Origin: Archangium_A sp035910535
GTDB lineage: Bacteria; Myxococcota; Myxococcia; Myxococcales; Myxococcaceae
NCBI GenBank assembly: GCA_035910535.1
Contig: JAMHXF010000057.1
Span: 4,345 to 68,344, forward strand
Length of the DNA stretch: 64,000 bases
Reading direction: 5' to 3'
The translations under genes were made by a program, and so were the position numbers. Within the stretch, counting starts at the first letter, position 1, and each line of letters starts with the position of its first letter. The notes below the pieces were generated by a model, which saw only the letters and a program-made list of their open reading frames with translations, searched no databases and was not told where the DNA came from. Positions 37,329 to 45,855 of the stretch are shown here, in pieces.

Positions 37329-38740
37329 GGCGTGGCCGCCGCGTCGACCACCGCGCGGAAGAGAACTTCGAGGCCGCGCTTGAGCTGCGCCACCGGCACG
37401 CGCTCGTTCTTGCCGTGCATCGAGCCCAGCAGCTCGGCGTCGATTTCGAACGGCACCAGGCCGTACGCCTTCGTGCCCTTCGGCCGCGCGATGTTCGAGT
37501 CGGTGAAGCCCGGAGAAATCGCCGGGCCCACCGCGACGTCGGTGCGGCCTTCGCTCAAGCGGCGCACGAGCGCGTCGAAGAACGGGTCGTCCCACGTCGA
37601 CTCGGTCGCGGGCTCTGACTGCAGCACCGTCAACGTCACGCCCTCTTCCACCTCGAGCAGCGCCTTCAATTCAGCGAGCAACGTCTCTGGCGCCACGCCG
37701 GGCAACACACGGCAGTCGACGATGGCGCTCACCTCGGTGGGAATCACGTTGGGCGCGCTGCCTTTGCCCTCGTAGCCGGTGACCTGACACGTATTGGTGA
37801 TGGCCGCGCGCGTGGGCGGCACCGCCATCAACTTGCCGGTGACGAACAGGTCGACGAGCGCGCGCGAGCCCAACACGGCGCCGGTGAGCCCTTTCTTCTG
37901 TTCACCGACGCGCGCGAGCAATTCGTAGAGCGCCGGGTGAATGACGGGCTTCGGGTCGCGCGCCGCGAGCTTTTCCATCGCGCGGTTGAGCTTCTGCGGT
38001 GCGCGCGTGGGCACCGGCGTCGAGCCGTGACCTGCTTCGCCGCTCGCCGTCAGCTTGAGCCACAACGTGCCCTTCTCAGCGACGGTGATGGGGAACACGG
38101 TCTGCCCCTCGAAGAGCAACCCGGGGAGCCCGATGCCGCCCTCGTTCAACATCACGCCGCAGTCGAGCGCATCCCACTGCGTGTCGACGACGTGATGCAT
38201 GCCGCCGTTGTCGACCTCTTCATCAGCCACCGCGATGAGAATCACGTCGCGGCGCAGCTTCACGCCGGTGCGCTTGAGCAGGCGCAACGTCTGCAGCTCG
38301 ATGACGCCCATGCCCTTCATGTCCAACGCGCCGCGGCCCCAGACGAAGCCGTCTTTCACCACGCCCGAGAGCGGCTGCGCGTCGGCCGGCCAGTCTTCGG
38401 CGTTCGAGGTGACGACGTCGATGTGCGAGAGCAGACACAACGGCTTGTCAGTCGGTGCCTCAGCGCGCAGGCGCGCGACGAGTGAGCCACGGCCCGGCGC
38501 GAACTCTGAAATCGTCGCCTCGATGCCGTCTCTCGCGAGCTCCGCTTCGAGGAAGCGCGCGCCGAGCGTCTCATTGCCCGGCGGGTTGACGGTGTCGACG
38601 CGCAGGTAGCGCTGGAGCACGTCGACGGTCTCGTCACCCACCGCAGCCCAGTCGAGGTCGGGTGCGTTGAGCCCCGGCGGCAGTGGCTTGACAGTCGCAC
38701 AACCGACACAGAGCACGAGCAACGGGAGCAGCGACTTCAT
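37325..38740 (-). CDS. M20 family metallopeptidase, lipoprotein
   Basis: 471 residues from the ATG at 38740. Lipoprotein signal MKSLLPLLVLCVGCATVKPL, Cys14. M20 (ArgE/DapE/CPG2) motifs: LLSHIDVVTSNAEDW (metal-binding His and catalytic Asp), WGRGALDMKGMGVIELQTLR (bridging Asp) and ADEEVDNGG (catalytic Glu pair). The dimerisation domain lies in the middle (GHGSTPVPTRAPQKLNRAME), and the last metal His is in GSMHGKNERV. It should cleave small peptides or amidated amino acids in the periplasm. Divergent from the channel-binding-protein fusion at 38802, 61 bp away, and coupled to the Omp85-like gene. Confidence 0.93.
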   Translation of the reverse strand: MKSLLPLLVLCVGCATVKPLPPGLNAPDLDWAAVGDETVDVLQRYLRVDTVNPPGNETLGARFLEAELARDGIEATISEFAPGRGSLVARLRAEAPTDKPLCLLSHIDVVTSNAEDWPADAQPLSGVVKDGFVWGRGALDMKGMGVIELQTLRLLKRTGVKLRRDVILIAVADEEVDNGGMHHVVDTQWDALDCGVMLNEGGIGLPGLLFEGQTVFPITVAEKGTLWLKLTASGEAGHGSTPVPTRAPQKLNRAMEKLAARDPKPVIHPALYELLARVGEQKKGLTGAVLGSRALVDLFVTGKLMAVPPTRAAITNTCQVTGYEGKGSAPNVIPTEVSAIVDCRVLPGVAPETLLAELKALLEVEEGVTLTVLQSEPATESTWDDPFFDALVRRLSEGRTDVAVGPAISPGFTDSNIARPKGTKAYGLVPFEIDAELLGSMHGKNERVPVAQLKRGLEVLFRAVVDAAATP

Positions 38741-38746
38741 GGGCTC

Positions 38747-38780
38747 TCCCTAACCCTCTCCCCGCTCGCGGGGAGAGGGA
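38747..38780. repeat. Intergenic CCCTCTCCCC repeat, copy 2
   Basis: CTCTCCCTAACCCTCTCCCC is followed by a short loop and CGGGGAGAGGG, giving an 11-bp perfect stem. It lies between two divergent genes, not at a 3' end, so here it cannot be a normal terminator. It may affect the leader of either transcript. The copy at 30571-30614 has the same core. Confidence 0.6.
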
Positions 38781-38801
38781 ATTTCAGGCAATGGTGCGCG
38801 C

Positions 38802-41129
38802 GTGCTCTCAGCTCTGGCGTTGCTCGTCTTCGTCGCTTCCGCACCTCCGCAACGAAACGTTTATGTCGGCACGTATCTCTCCGATGTCTCTGACTTCGAG
38901 TTGAAGGAAGGCCACTTCAAGGCCGACCTGCGGGTGTGGGTGAAGTGGCGCGGCAGCGAGAAGGTGCCGGAGCTCACCTTCGAGAACGGGGAGGTCGATT
39001 CAAGAGACGACCTCGGCCTCGAGTACGACGGTGATTGGCATTCGGCGCAGTGGCGGGTGCAGGGCACCTTTCGCGGCGACTTTCCGGTGCACGCGTTTCC
39101 CTTCGACAACCAGACGCTGCCAGTGGTCTTCGGCCTCGACGAAGACGACGGCCTGCTGGTGCCGGACCTGGGCGCGAGCGGCATGAGCCCGGAGTTCTCC
39201 ATCACCGGCTGGGCCTACGAGCCGTACTTCGGCGCGCGCACAGAAGTGAAGAAGTACGGGTCTGACCTCGGCTCCATTTCGCATGAGGGCAAGAGCGCGC
39301 GGCTGCGGCTCGTGTCTTTCGAGATGGAGATGCACCGCCCCTTCGGGCCGTACCTCATCAAGTTCGCGCTGCCGCTCTCGCTCATTCTGTTGATGGCGCT
39401 GCTCGCGTTGTTCCTTCCGGGAGATCGCATCGACGTGCGCTCGGCCATGGGCATCACCGCGCTGCTGTCGTGCATCGCGTTTCATTACACGCAGGCCGAC
39501 ACGCTGCCCGACGTCACGTACCTGGTGGCCGCCGACAAGCTCTTCCTCGGCGCGTACGTCTTCATCACCGGCACGTTCATGTGCAGCGTCATCTCTTTCC
39601 GCTTCTCGTTGACCGACCCCGACAGCGCGAAGCGCCTCGACCACGCCGGCATCTGGTTGCTGCCGCTGACGGCGCTCGTCGGCGCGGCGAGCCTCGTCGC
39701 CAGCGCGCTCAGCAGCACGGTCGTCACGGCGCCGCCACTGGCTGCGTCGAAGCCGTCCTTGCCGTCGCTGCGCGTGGCCACGCTGAACGTCGACGCACCC
39801 GGCGGAGGCCCCAGCCGTCGCGCGCAGCTCGTGGTGCGCGGCAGCGACGGCGTCATGCGCGCGGCGCTCGTCGAAGAAGCCCCGGCGATGACGAACAGCC
39901 TCGTGCGACTGCTCCCCGACGGCGGCATGCGCGTGCGCTGGCGCCTGCGTGAAAGCGCAAGGTGGACTGACGGCGCCGCGGTCACCTCCGAAGACCTCGC
40001 GTTCTCCATCGGCACCACGCAAGACCCGCGGCGCACGAAGGTCGAGCAGGTCGACGCGCGCACCCTCGACGTCACCTACGACGAGCGGCACGGCGAGTAC
40101 CTCGAGGGCTTCAACGTGTTCCCCGCGAGAGGGAAGGCGCTGCTGGTCGACGCGGGCCGCGAGGTGCTGGGTCGCGCGACGAACGAAAAAAAGCTCCCGT
40201 CGGCCGGCGCGTACGTCACCGGCGAGCTGACGCCGGGCCAGAAGCTCACGCTGGTGCGCAACGCCGACTACGCGGGCCCACGCCCGGTGTTCGAGAACAT
40301 CGAGCTCGTGCAGAAGACGCCCGAAGAAGCCGCCGCGGCGTTACTCGCGCGCGAGCTCGACGTGGTGCCGTCGCTCACCACCGAGTCCTACGAGCTGCTG
40401 AAAGGAAAGCCGGGCGTCACGGTGCTCGAGCAACCCGGCGAGCAGCTCTGGCTCCTGATTCCCAACGTCACGACGGCGCCGTGGAGCTCGCGTGAGGCGC
40501 GCCGGGCGTTGATGCGCGCGCTCGACCGCGAGGCGATGGTCAAAGAGCTCGAGCCCGTGCCTGCGCACGTCGCGTCGGGCTGGAAGGAAGTGAAGAAGGC
40601 GAAGCTCGCGCCGGGGCCCACGCTCGCGGAGCTCGGCGTCTCCACGTTGACGCTGCACGTTGCCCAACGGCGCGCGAAGTCGTCGACGCACGCGCTGCTC
40701 GCCGCGCGCGTCGCCGAAGACCTCACGAAGGCCGGGCTCACGGTGACCATCGAAGAGCACGAGCAGCTCCGCGCATTTTCGCAGGGAGACTACGAGGGCG
40801 TGGTGTTGATCAACCGCGACACCGACATGGCCGCGCGCTTCCTGGGCGCCAGCTACCTCGAGGGCGTGTACCGCTTCGATTTGCCCGCCGGCGACTACTA
40901 CGACGCGGCGATGGTCGACGCGTACGACCGCTTCATGGGCACGCTGTACGACGAGCGGCGCGCGCAGCTCGAGGCGCAGCTGCAGGCGCTGTGGTTCGAG
41001 CGCCTGCCGATGCTGCCGCTGGTGCTCACCTCGCGCCTCGCGGCCGTGCGCGCAGACCTCGTGGGGCCCGACTGGGGAACCGCCGACTCGATATGGTGGA
41101 ACCTCGACCAGTGGAGCTTCGCGAAGTGA
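38802..41129 (+). CDS. Pentameric ligand-gated ion channel fused to a family-5 solute-binding domain
   Basis: 775 residues from a GTG at 38802 (VLSALALLVFVASAPPQRNV), a signal peptide. Residues 18-180 form the beta-sandwich ligand-binding domain of a Cys-loop-receptor homologue; the signature Pro-loop reads HAFPFDNQTLPVVF (FPFDNQ at 99-104), without the flanking cysteines, as in GLIC. Four membrane helices follow: about 184-205 with the conserved TM1 proline (FALPLSLILLMALLALFLP), 212-230 (pore, SAMGITALLSCIAFHYT), 240-265 and 283-303. Residues 340-775 are an SBP_bac_5 (DppA/OppA-type) domain: RWRLRESARWTDGAAVTSED, SAGAYVTGELTPGQKLTLVR with NADYAG, and SSREARRALMRALDREAMVK. The C-terminus after TM4 is extracytoplasmic in this family, so both domains face the periplasm. 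Divergent from an M20 peptidase; a lipoprotein gene follows after 20 bp. Confidence 0.88.
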   Translation: MLSALALLVFVASAPPQRNVYVGTYLSDVSDFELKEGHFKADLRVWVKWRGSEKVPELTFENGEVDSRDDLGLEYDGDWHSAQWRVQGTFRGDFPVHAFPFDNQTLPVVFGLDEDDGLLVPDLGASGMSPEFSITGWAYEPYFGARTEVKKYGSDLGSISHEGKSARLRLVSFEMEMHRPFGPYLIKFALPLSLILLMALLALFLPGDRIDVRSAMGITALLSCIAFHYTQADTLPDVTYLVAADKLFLGAYVFITGTFMCSVISFRFSLTDPDSAKRLDHAGIWLLPLTALVGAASLVASALSSTVVTAPPLAASKPSLPSLRVATLNVDAPGGGPSRRAQLVVRGSDGVMRAALVEEAPAMTNSLVRLLPDGGMRVRWRLRESARWTDGAAVTSEDLAFSIGTTQDPRRTKVEQVDARTLDVTYDERHGEYLEGFNVFPARGKALLVDAGREVLGRATNEKKLPSAGAYVTGELTPGQKLTLVRNADYAGPRPVFENIELVQKTPEEAAAALLARELDVVPSLTTESYELLKGKPGVTVLEQPGEQLWLLIPNVTTAPWSSREARRALMRALDREAMVKELEPVPAHVASGWKEVKKAKLAPGPTLAELGVSTLTLHVAQRRAKSSTHALLAARVAEDLTKAGLTVTIEEHEQLRAFSQGDYEGVVLINRDTDMAARFLGASYLEGVYRFDLPAGDYYDAAMVDAYDRFMGTLYDERRAQLEAQLQALWFERLPMLPLVLTSRLAAVRADLVGPDWGTADSIWWNLDQWSFAK

Positions 41130-41149
41130 CACGGTACGAAGCGCGCCCG

Positions 41150-41962
41150 ATGCGTCGCCTCGCCCTGCTCTCTGCTCTCTGCTTCGCCGCCTGCCTCGAC
41201 AAGACCCCGCCGGAGACCGCGCCCGAAGCGGTCGACGACAACCTGAAGTGGTTCTGGGTGCACGGCGATTCGGCCGACGACGCGACGCTGGCCGACGGCG
41301 CGGCGAAGTTGTCGGTCGCCGGCAAAGCAGACACGCGCACCACGCCGCTCAGGGGGCAAATGCGCAACCGCCTCGAAAGCGGAGATCTCACCAACGTGGG
41401 CCTCGAGGCCAACGACCCGTCGACCGCGCGCGGTGTCATCGTGGTGAACCTCTTCGACTGCACGCTGCCGAAGCTGAGCGCCATTCTCGCGGCGAAAGAT
41501 CAGAAGGCGCAGTACGTCGACGTGTACGAATCGTACGACCGCACGTTCACCACCGGCGACCTCGACGCCTTCGTCAGCGGCTCCAGCAACGTCTTGAACT
41601 GGGACATCGCCGCGCGCGTCGCGTTGCCGCTGGGCGATGTCTACGACTCGAACCTGAAGGGCGGCCTGCGCCGCGTCACCGCCTCGGCCGAGAGCGCCAC
41701 GAAGGGCGACTTCATCATCGCGCGCACGTACCTCACGGGGCCGGCGACGTTTCAGAACCCCAACACCACGAGCTACTTCCGTCAGGACTACCAGATTGAA
41801 GTCTTCTGGGAGCAGTCGCCGGGCCGCATCTTCCACGCGTACGGCATGTGGCGAGACATCAAGACGTACGACCTCACCATTGAAGACAACGGCTTCTTGA
41901 ACATCGTGCTCGACAACCTCGTGAAGTGGGACGACCAGACCGAAGTGCTCTGCAAGAAGTAG
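41150..41962 (+). CDS. Hypothetical lipoprotein downstream of the channel fusion
   Basis: 270 residues from the ATG at 41150 (MRRLALLSALCFAACLDKTP), a lipoprotein signal with Cys15. No known domain. The mature protein looks mostly beta/alpha with segments VIVVNLFDCTLPKLSAILAA, YVDVYESYDRTFTTGDLDAF and FRQDYQIEVFWEQSPGRIFH. The start lies 20 bp after the channel-fusion stop on the same strand with no terminator visible, so it is probably in the same transcript and could be an accessory subunit. Function unknown. Confidence 0.75.
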   Translation: MRRLALLSALCFAACLDKTPPETAPEAVDDNLKWFWVHGDSADDATLADGAAKLSVAGKADTRTTPLRGQMRNRLESGDLTNVGLEANDPSTARGVIVVNLFDCTLPKLSAILAAKDQKAQYVDVYESYDRTFTTGDLDAFVSGSSNVLNWDIAARVALPLGDVYDSNLKGGLRRVTASAESATKGDFIIARTYLTGPATFQNPNTTSYFRQDYQIEVFWEQSPGRIFHAYGMWRDIKTYDLTIEDNGFLNIVLDNLVKWDDQTEVLCKK

Positions 41963-42002
41963 CCGGCTGCAATCGGGTCGGCGCGCGGCCGTAGTCAACG
42001 GC

Positions 42003-42365
42003 ATGAACGACACCAAGCGCTGCCCCGGTTGCTTCACCGACATCGACACCCGCGCCGCGCGTTGCCCGAGCTGCACGCAGCGCCAGCCCGACGCCCTCAT
42101 GCACCGCGACGTGCCCGGTCGTGCCGTCGGTGGGGTGTGCGTCGCGCTCGCTCAGCACTTCAACTGGGACGTCACGCTGATGCGCATTCTCTTCGTCACC
42201 AGCATGGCCTTCACCGGCGGCCTGGTGTTCTGGGTCTACGCCGCCGCGTGGTTGATGACGCCGTTCAAGGCCACCGACAAAGCGCCGCTCGCGCGCTTCA
42301 TCGACGGGCTGAGCAACCTCTTCTCACCGTCGCGCGGTGCCGTGCAGAAGGTCAGTGCCGACTGA
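42003..42365 (+). CDS. PspC-domain protein with N-terminal zinc ribbon
   Basis: 120 residues. Two CxxC pairs at the start (CPGCFTDI and CPSCTQRQ) form a small zinc ribbon. They are followed by the PspC pattern RDVPGRAVGGVCVALAQHFN WD, then a membrane helix pair (MRILFVTSMAFTGGLVFWVY). PspC proteins are inner-membrane sensors or partners in the phage-shock response. Overlaps the convergent gene at 42352 by 14 bp. Family call is firm, specific role unknown. Confidence 0.88.
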   Translation: MNDTKRCPGCFTDIDTRAARCPSCTQRQPDALMHRDVPGRAVGGVCVALAQHFNWDVTLMRILFVTSMAFTGGLVFWVYAAAWLMTPFKATDKAPLARFIDGLSNLFSPSRGAVQKVSAD

Positions 42366-42642
42366 CGATGCTGAACAGGATCCACGCGGCGAGGCCCCAG
42401 ATGCCTGAGAGCGCGAGCGCCGAGAGCGCCTGCCAGCGCCCTTCGAGCTCCGGCTTGAGCGTGGTGCGAATCAGGCTCGCGATGGCCGAGATGACGGCCA
42501 CCGAAACACTGATGACGGCGAGCGGCATGAAACACACCGCCAGCATCGGCATGAGCGAGAACAGCGTCAGCACCAGAGCGGCAATCGACGCCGCGAGGCT
42601 CAACACCGAGAGCGGGTCTGCGGGCCTCGTCGCTTCCTTCAC
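42352..42642 (-). CDS. Small membrane protein, hypothetical
   Basis: 96 residues from a GTG at 42642 whose GTGA overlaps the stop of the zinc-ribbon gene by 4 nt. Two or three hydrophobic segments (LSLAASIAALVLTLFSLMPM; LAVISVSVAVISAIASLI; LALSGIWGLAAWILFSIV) resemble DUF4190-like small membrane proteins. No catalytic residues. Translational coupling suggests it works with the zinc-ribbon membrane protein. Confidence 0.65.
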   Translation of the reverse strand: MKEATRPADPLSVLSLAASIAALVLTLFSLMPMLAVCFMPLAVISVSVAVISAIASLIRTTLKPELEGRWQALSALALSGIWGLAAWILFSIVSRH

Positions 42643-43991
42643 AGCTTGTCGCACTCCGGAGCACTGGTGATGACGCCGACGGGGATCACCTTCTTGAAGC
42701 CGTCGGCCACGCTCTGCCACTTCTGCTGCGGCAACTTGCACGAATACGCCTTGCCGTCTTCACCCTTCAGGCTCAGCTCGTAGGTCTCACCGCGCGCGCC
42801 TTGCCGCTCTGAACCGAGGGCCGTGCCGGCACGCAGCGCGCCGACAGCGGGCCACTCCGCCTGCAGGCCAGCGCCCTTCGCGTTCTCGGTGCGGGTCACC
42901 GTCCACCGGTCGATGGTGAAGTGGCACTTGTCTCCGTACACCGGCTCTTCGCGGTACTTCGGCTTGCAGTCTTCACGGCGCTCGAAGGTGCCGTTGCCGC
43001 GGTCGACGTCGCGCGTGGTGCAGGTCTGGCCGTCGGGAATCTTGTTGGTGCTGCGCTGCTCGCGCGTGCGGCTGACGCGGTATGCGCCCGACGGCATCGA
43101 GTCGCACCACGCGCTGTCGCTGACCGCCGACATGGTCTCGATGGCGATGGTGCGCTCCCAGGAATGCGCGACGACGGTGAGCGGGAGCTCCTTCGTCCAG
43201 AACATCGAGATGCCGCAGCACCCGAGAAGCAGCGCCACCACTCCGCCGATGACCCACGGCCACGGAAACTTCTTCTTCTTCTTCGCGGCGACGGCGGCCT
43301 TCGTCGGCGCGGCGGCGCCACGGTCGGCGACGCGCACGACCTGCTCACTGCCGTCGAGCGGGCTGCCGCAGTTGCGACAGTTGTGGGCCTTCGCGCCGTT
43401 GGGCGTCTGGCACGCCGGGCAGCTCACGTCGGCGCCGTCGAAGTCGTGGTTCGACGCGCTCTCTTTGCCGGCGGGCGGGAAGTAGCGCGAGGCCGCGTCT
43501 TGCTGCGCACCGCAGTTGGGGCAGAAGCGATTCGAAGCGCCGAGGAGGCCCTTCGTGTCGCAGTGCCCACAGTCCCACCACATCTCGAAGACGCCGACGA
43601 CCTTGCCGGTGGGCGCTGCTTCCGTCGCGACCTGCTTGCCGAGCTTGCCCTGCGTGATGCGCTGCAGCTCGCCGCGGTCGAACCACGCCGCGCCGCACGC
43701 CGCGCACAGGTCGAGCTCGATGCCCTTGTGCAACAGCGGGTTCATGGGGCCCTGGCCGCACGACGTGCACGCGAGCGGCTCGGTGGTGCGCGGCTTGTTC
43801 GCCGCGAACTTCACCAGCGACTGCAGATCGGTGAGCGACAACGAGAGCGACGTGAAGAACGCCGATGCCGTCTTCCAGTCGGCGAGCACACCGCTGCACG
43901 TGCTGCAGACATGCGCCTTCGTGCCGGGGCCGAAGACGTCCGGGGTGAGCGTCAACGGCGTGGCGTCGCGAGGGCAGAGAGGAGCGGTCAC
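42639..43991 (-). CDS. Multi-zinc-ribbon membrane protein
   Basis: 450 residues. The N-terminal half carries a series of zinc-binding modules: CPRDATPL with CSTCSG, a TFIIB-type ribbon CTSCGQGPMN with LCAACGAAWFDRGELQ, then CGHCDT/CPNCGAQ and CPACQT/CRNCGS double ribbons. A Lys-rich stretch and one membrane helix (WPWVIGGVVALLLGCCGISM, about residues 245-265) follow, then a periplasmic domain of about 180 residues with paired Cys (CDSMPSGAYRVSRTREQRST; DKCHFTIDRWTVTRTE). The zinc part should face the cytoplasm. Function unknown; similar ribbon-plus-helix proteins occur in myxobacteria. Coupled to the small membrane protein after it. Confidence 0.8.
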   Translation of the reverse strand: MTAPLCPRDATPLTLTPDVFGPGTKAHVCSTCSGVLADWKTASAFFTSLSLSLTDLQSLVKFAANKPRTTEPLACTSCGQGPMNPLLHKGIELDLCAACGAAWFDRGELQRITQGKLGKQVATEAAPTGKVVGVFEMWWDCGHCDTKGLLGASNRFCPNCGAQQDAASRYFPPAGKESASNHDFDGADVSCPACQTPNGAKAHNCRNCGSPLDGSEQVVRVADRGAAAPTKAAVAAKKKKKFPWPWVIGGVVALLLGCCGISMFWTKELPLTVVAHSWERTIAIETMSAVSDSAWCDSMPSGAYRVSRTREQRSTNKIPDGQTCTTRDVDRGNGTFERREDCKPKYREEPVYGDKCHFTIDRWTVTRTENAKGAGLQAEWPAVGALRAGTALGSERQGARGETYELSLKGEDGKAYSCKLPQQKWQSVADGFKKVIPVGVITSAPECDKL

Positions 43992-44008
43992 GGCGCGCGA
44001 CCGTAGCC

Positions 44009-44995
44009 CTACAGCCGAGTCGCGTGGCGCTCGAAGAAGTCGGCGATGCGCGGGAAGATTTCGTCGGGCGCGCGGCGGCCGAGCACGAGGTCTCCGTGGC
44101 CGTAGTCGGTCGAGAACCCTTCGCGGAGCCCGGCGCTGATGACGTCGACCGGGCCCGACACGAGCTGCTGTACGCGATGAGAGGTCGACGGCGGCGACAG
44201 GAAATCTTGCGCGCCGGCGATGGCGAGAATCGGCGCGCGAATCGCCTTCATGTTCGCGCGGTAGTCGAAGCCGTCTTCGCCGTCGAAGGCGCCGGTGCGC
44301 ACCCAGCGCGCGAACTGCCGCCCGACACCGCCGCTGATGTCGGCCACCACGTGCGCGAGCGCCTGACGAATCACCACCGGGTCGACGTTCTCTTCGCGCA
44401 GCAGGTATTTACCGACGGGGTTCGGCGGCAACCCGAGCGGCCACGCCTTCGCGCCCAGCCGCAGAGGAAGGCTGGCGAGCCGCAGCGTCGGCCCCAGCGA
44501 CGAGACGAAGCGCTGCACGCCGGGTTGCTCGGCGAACGTGAGCGGGCTGCCCAGCGTGGCGATGGCGCGGATGGGCGCCGTGGGGTTTCGCGCGAGGTGC
44601 GCGTACGCGAGCAACCCTCCGCGCGAATGGCCGACCCAGAAGACGCCTTCGCTGCCGGTGGAGGTGATGGCGCTCAACGCCGCGGCCACGTCGTGTTCGG
44701 CTTCGGTGTCGAACGTCGCGCCGTGCGCGCTGCCACCGAGCCCGTGGCCCCGCACCTCGAGCACCCACGCCTCGAAGCCGCGCCGCGCGAGGGCGCGCGC
44801 CACCGAGTAGCGCTCGTCGAAGTCGAGGTTGAAGCGGTTGGTGGCCAACGAATGTGCGAGCACCACCGGCTCTGCGAAGCGTCGCGGGCCGCGCGAATGG
44901 TAGCGACCGAGCGCGATGGCGCTGCCGTCGGCCGTGGGCACCCGGTAGAGCTGATCAGGCTCGAAGCGCAGCGCTGGCGCCGAGCGCAGCGGCAT
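44009..44995 (-). CDS. Alpha/beta hydrolase
   Basis: 328 residues from the ATG at 44995, directly after the stop of the phosphoesterase gene. Hydrolase-fold motifs: oxyanion region VVLAHSLATNRFNLDF, nucleophile elbow VGHSRGGLLAYAHL, acid residue in IAGAQDFLSPPSTSHR and His in YGHGDLVLGRR. The VRGHGLGGSAHG segment is usual for this fold. It has no signal peptide, so cytoplasmic. The substrate is open: esterase, lipase or polyhydroxyalkanoate-synthase-like thioesterase are options. In an operon with the metallophosphoesterase. Confidence 0.9.
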   Translation of the reverse strand: MPLRSAPALRFEPDQLYRVPTADGSAIALGRYHSRGPRRFAEPVVLAHSLATNRFNLDFDERYSVARALARRGFEAWVLEVRGHGLGGSAHGATFDTEAEHDVAAALSAITSTGSEGVFWVGHSRGGLLAYAHLARNPTAPIRAIATLGSPLTFAEQPGVQRFVSSLGPTLRLASLPLRLGAKAWPLGLPPNPVGKYLLREENVDPVVIRQALAHVVADISGGVGRQFARWVRTGAFDGEDGFDYRANMKAIRAPILAIAGAQDFLSPPSTSHRVQQLVSGPVDVISAGLREGFSTDYGHGDLVLGRRAPDEIFPRIADFFERHATRL

Positions 44996-45739
44996 TCAGC
45001 GCAGGCCTTCGTGCAGCAACACCGGCTTGAACTTCGCGGCGTCACACGAGGCGAGCACGTAGTTCACGCCGCCGTGAGGGCCCGTGAACCCCGCGCTGAT
45101 GCCGGGCCCGTGCAGGTGGCCGTACACGCACGTCACCGGGCGCCACGCTTCGATGGAGCGCGAGAACGCGGTCTCGATGTTGTTCGAATAGAGCGGGGGA
45201 AAGTGCACGGCGCAGATCTTCACGCGCGGTGACGTGGCCTTGCTCAGCCTGGCGTCGGCGTCTTTGAAAGAGAGCGAGAGCCGGTTCACCTCGCGCTCGA
45301 TGTAGTCGGGCTTCTGCTCTTCATCGCCCATTTCTCCGCCGGGCATCGGAGGGGCTTCAGGCGCCGTCCACAACCGCGAGCCGCCGATGACGTACGGGCC
45401 GACCTCCACCGCCGAGTTCTGAATGAACCCGACGAAGGACTTGAAGGGCTCGAACAGCTTGCGGAGCTTCGAGCTCGAGTCGCCCCACCAGTAGTCGTGG
45501 TTGCCGCGCAGCAGCACCTTCTGGCCGGGGCGCTCGTCGAGCCACTTCAAGTCGTCCATCACGTCGGCCGGGCGCGTACCCCACGAGATGTCGCCGGCGA
45601 TGATGATGGCGTCGTCGTTGGTGACGGTGGCGTCCCAGTTGCGCTGCAGCGGCAACGGGTGCTCGTCCCACCCGAAGCGGTGCATGTCTTTGTTCCGCGT
45701 CGAAGGAAGGTGGGTGTCGCCGATGGCGAAGAGCCGCAT
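44996..45739 (-). CDS. Calcineurin-like metallophosphoesterase
   Basis: 247 residues from the ATG at 45739 (MRLFAIGDTHLPSTRNKDMH). All five metal-binding blocks are seen: GDTH (Asp8, His10), GDISWG, GNHDYWWG, HFPP and GHLHG. It belongs to the YkuE-like or DUF-type cytoplasmic phosphoesterases of about 250 residues. Substrate unknown. Its stop touches the start of the hydrolase, so the two are co-translated. Divergent from the lipoprotein at 45856. Confidence 0.93.
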   Translation of the reverse strand: MRLFAIGDTHLPSTRNKDMHRFGWDEHPLPLQRNWDATVTNDDAIIIAGDISWGTRPADVMDDLKWLDERPGQKVLLRGNHDYWWGDSSSKLRKLFEPFKSFVGFIQNSAVEVGPYVIGGSRLWTAPEAPPMPGGEMGDEEQKPDYIEREVNRLSLSFKDADARLSKATSPRVKICAVHFPPLYSNNIETAFSRSIEAWRPVTCVYGHLHGPGISAGFTGPHGGVNYVLASCDAAKFKPVLLHEGLR

Positions 45740-45855
45740 GCGGGCCCTTTCGCGCAAGCCCGTGCGGCGGCGCAAGGGCATTCCCCTCGAAGCGACGATG
45801 TTTCCGCTCGGCGCGCGTGACTTGGCGCGCCGCTTCGACGAGGAAGCGCACCCAA

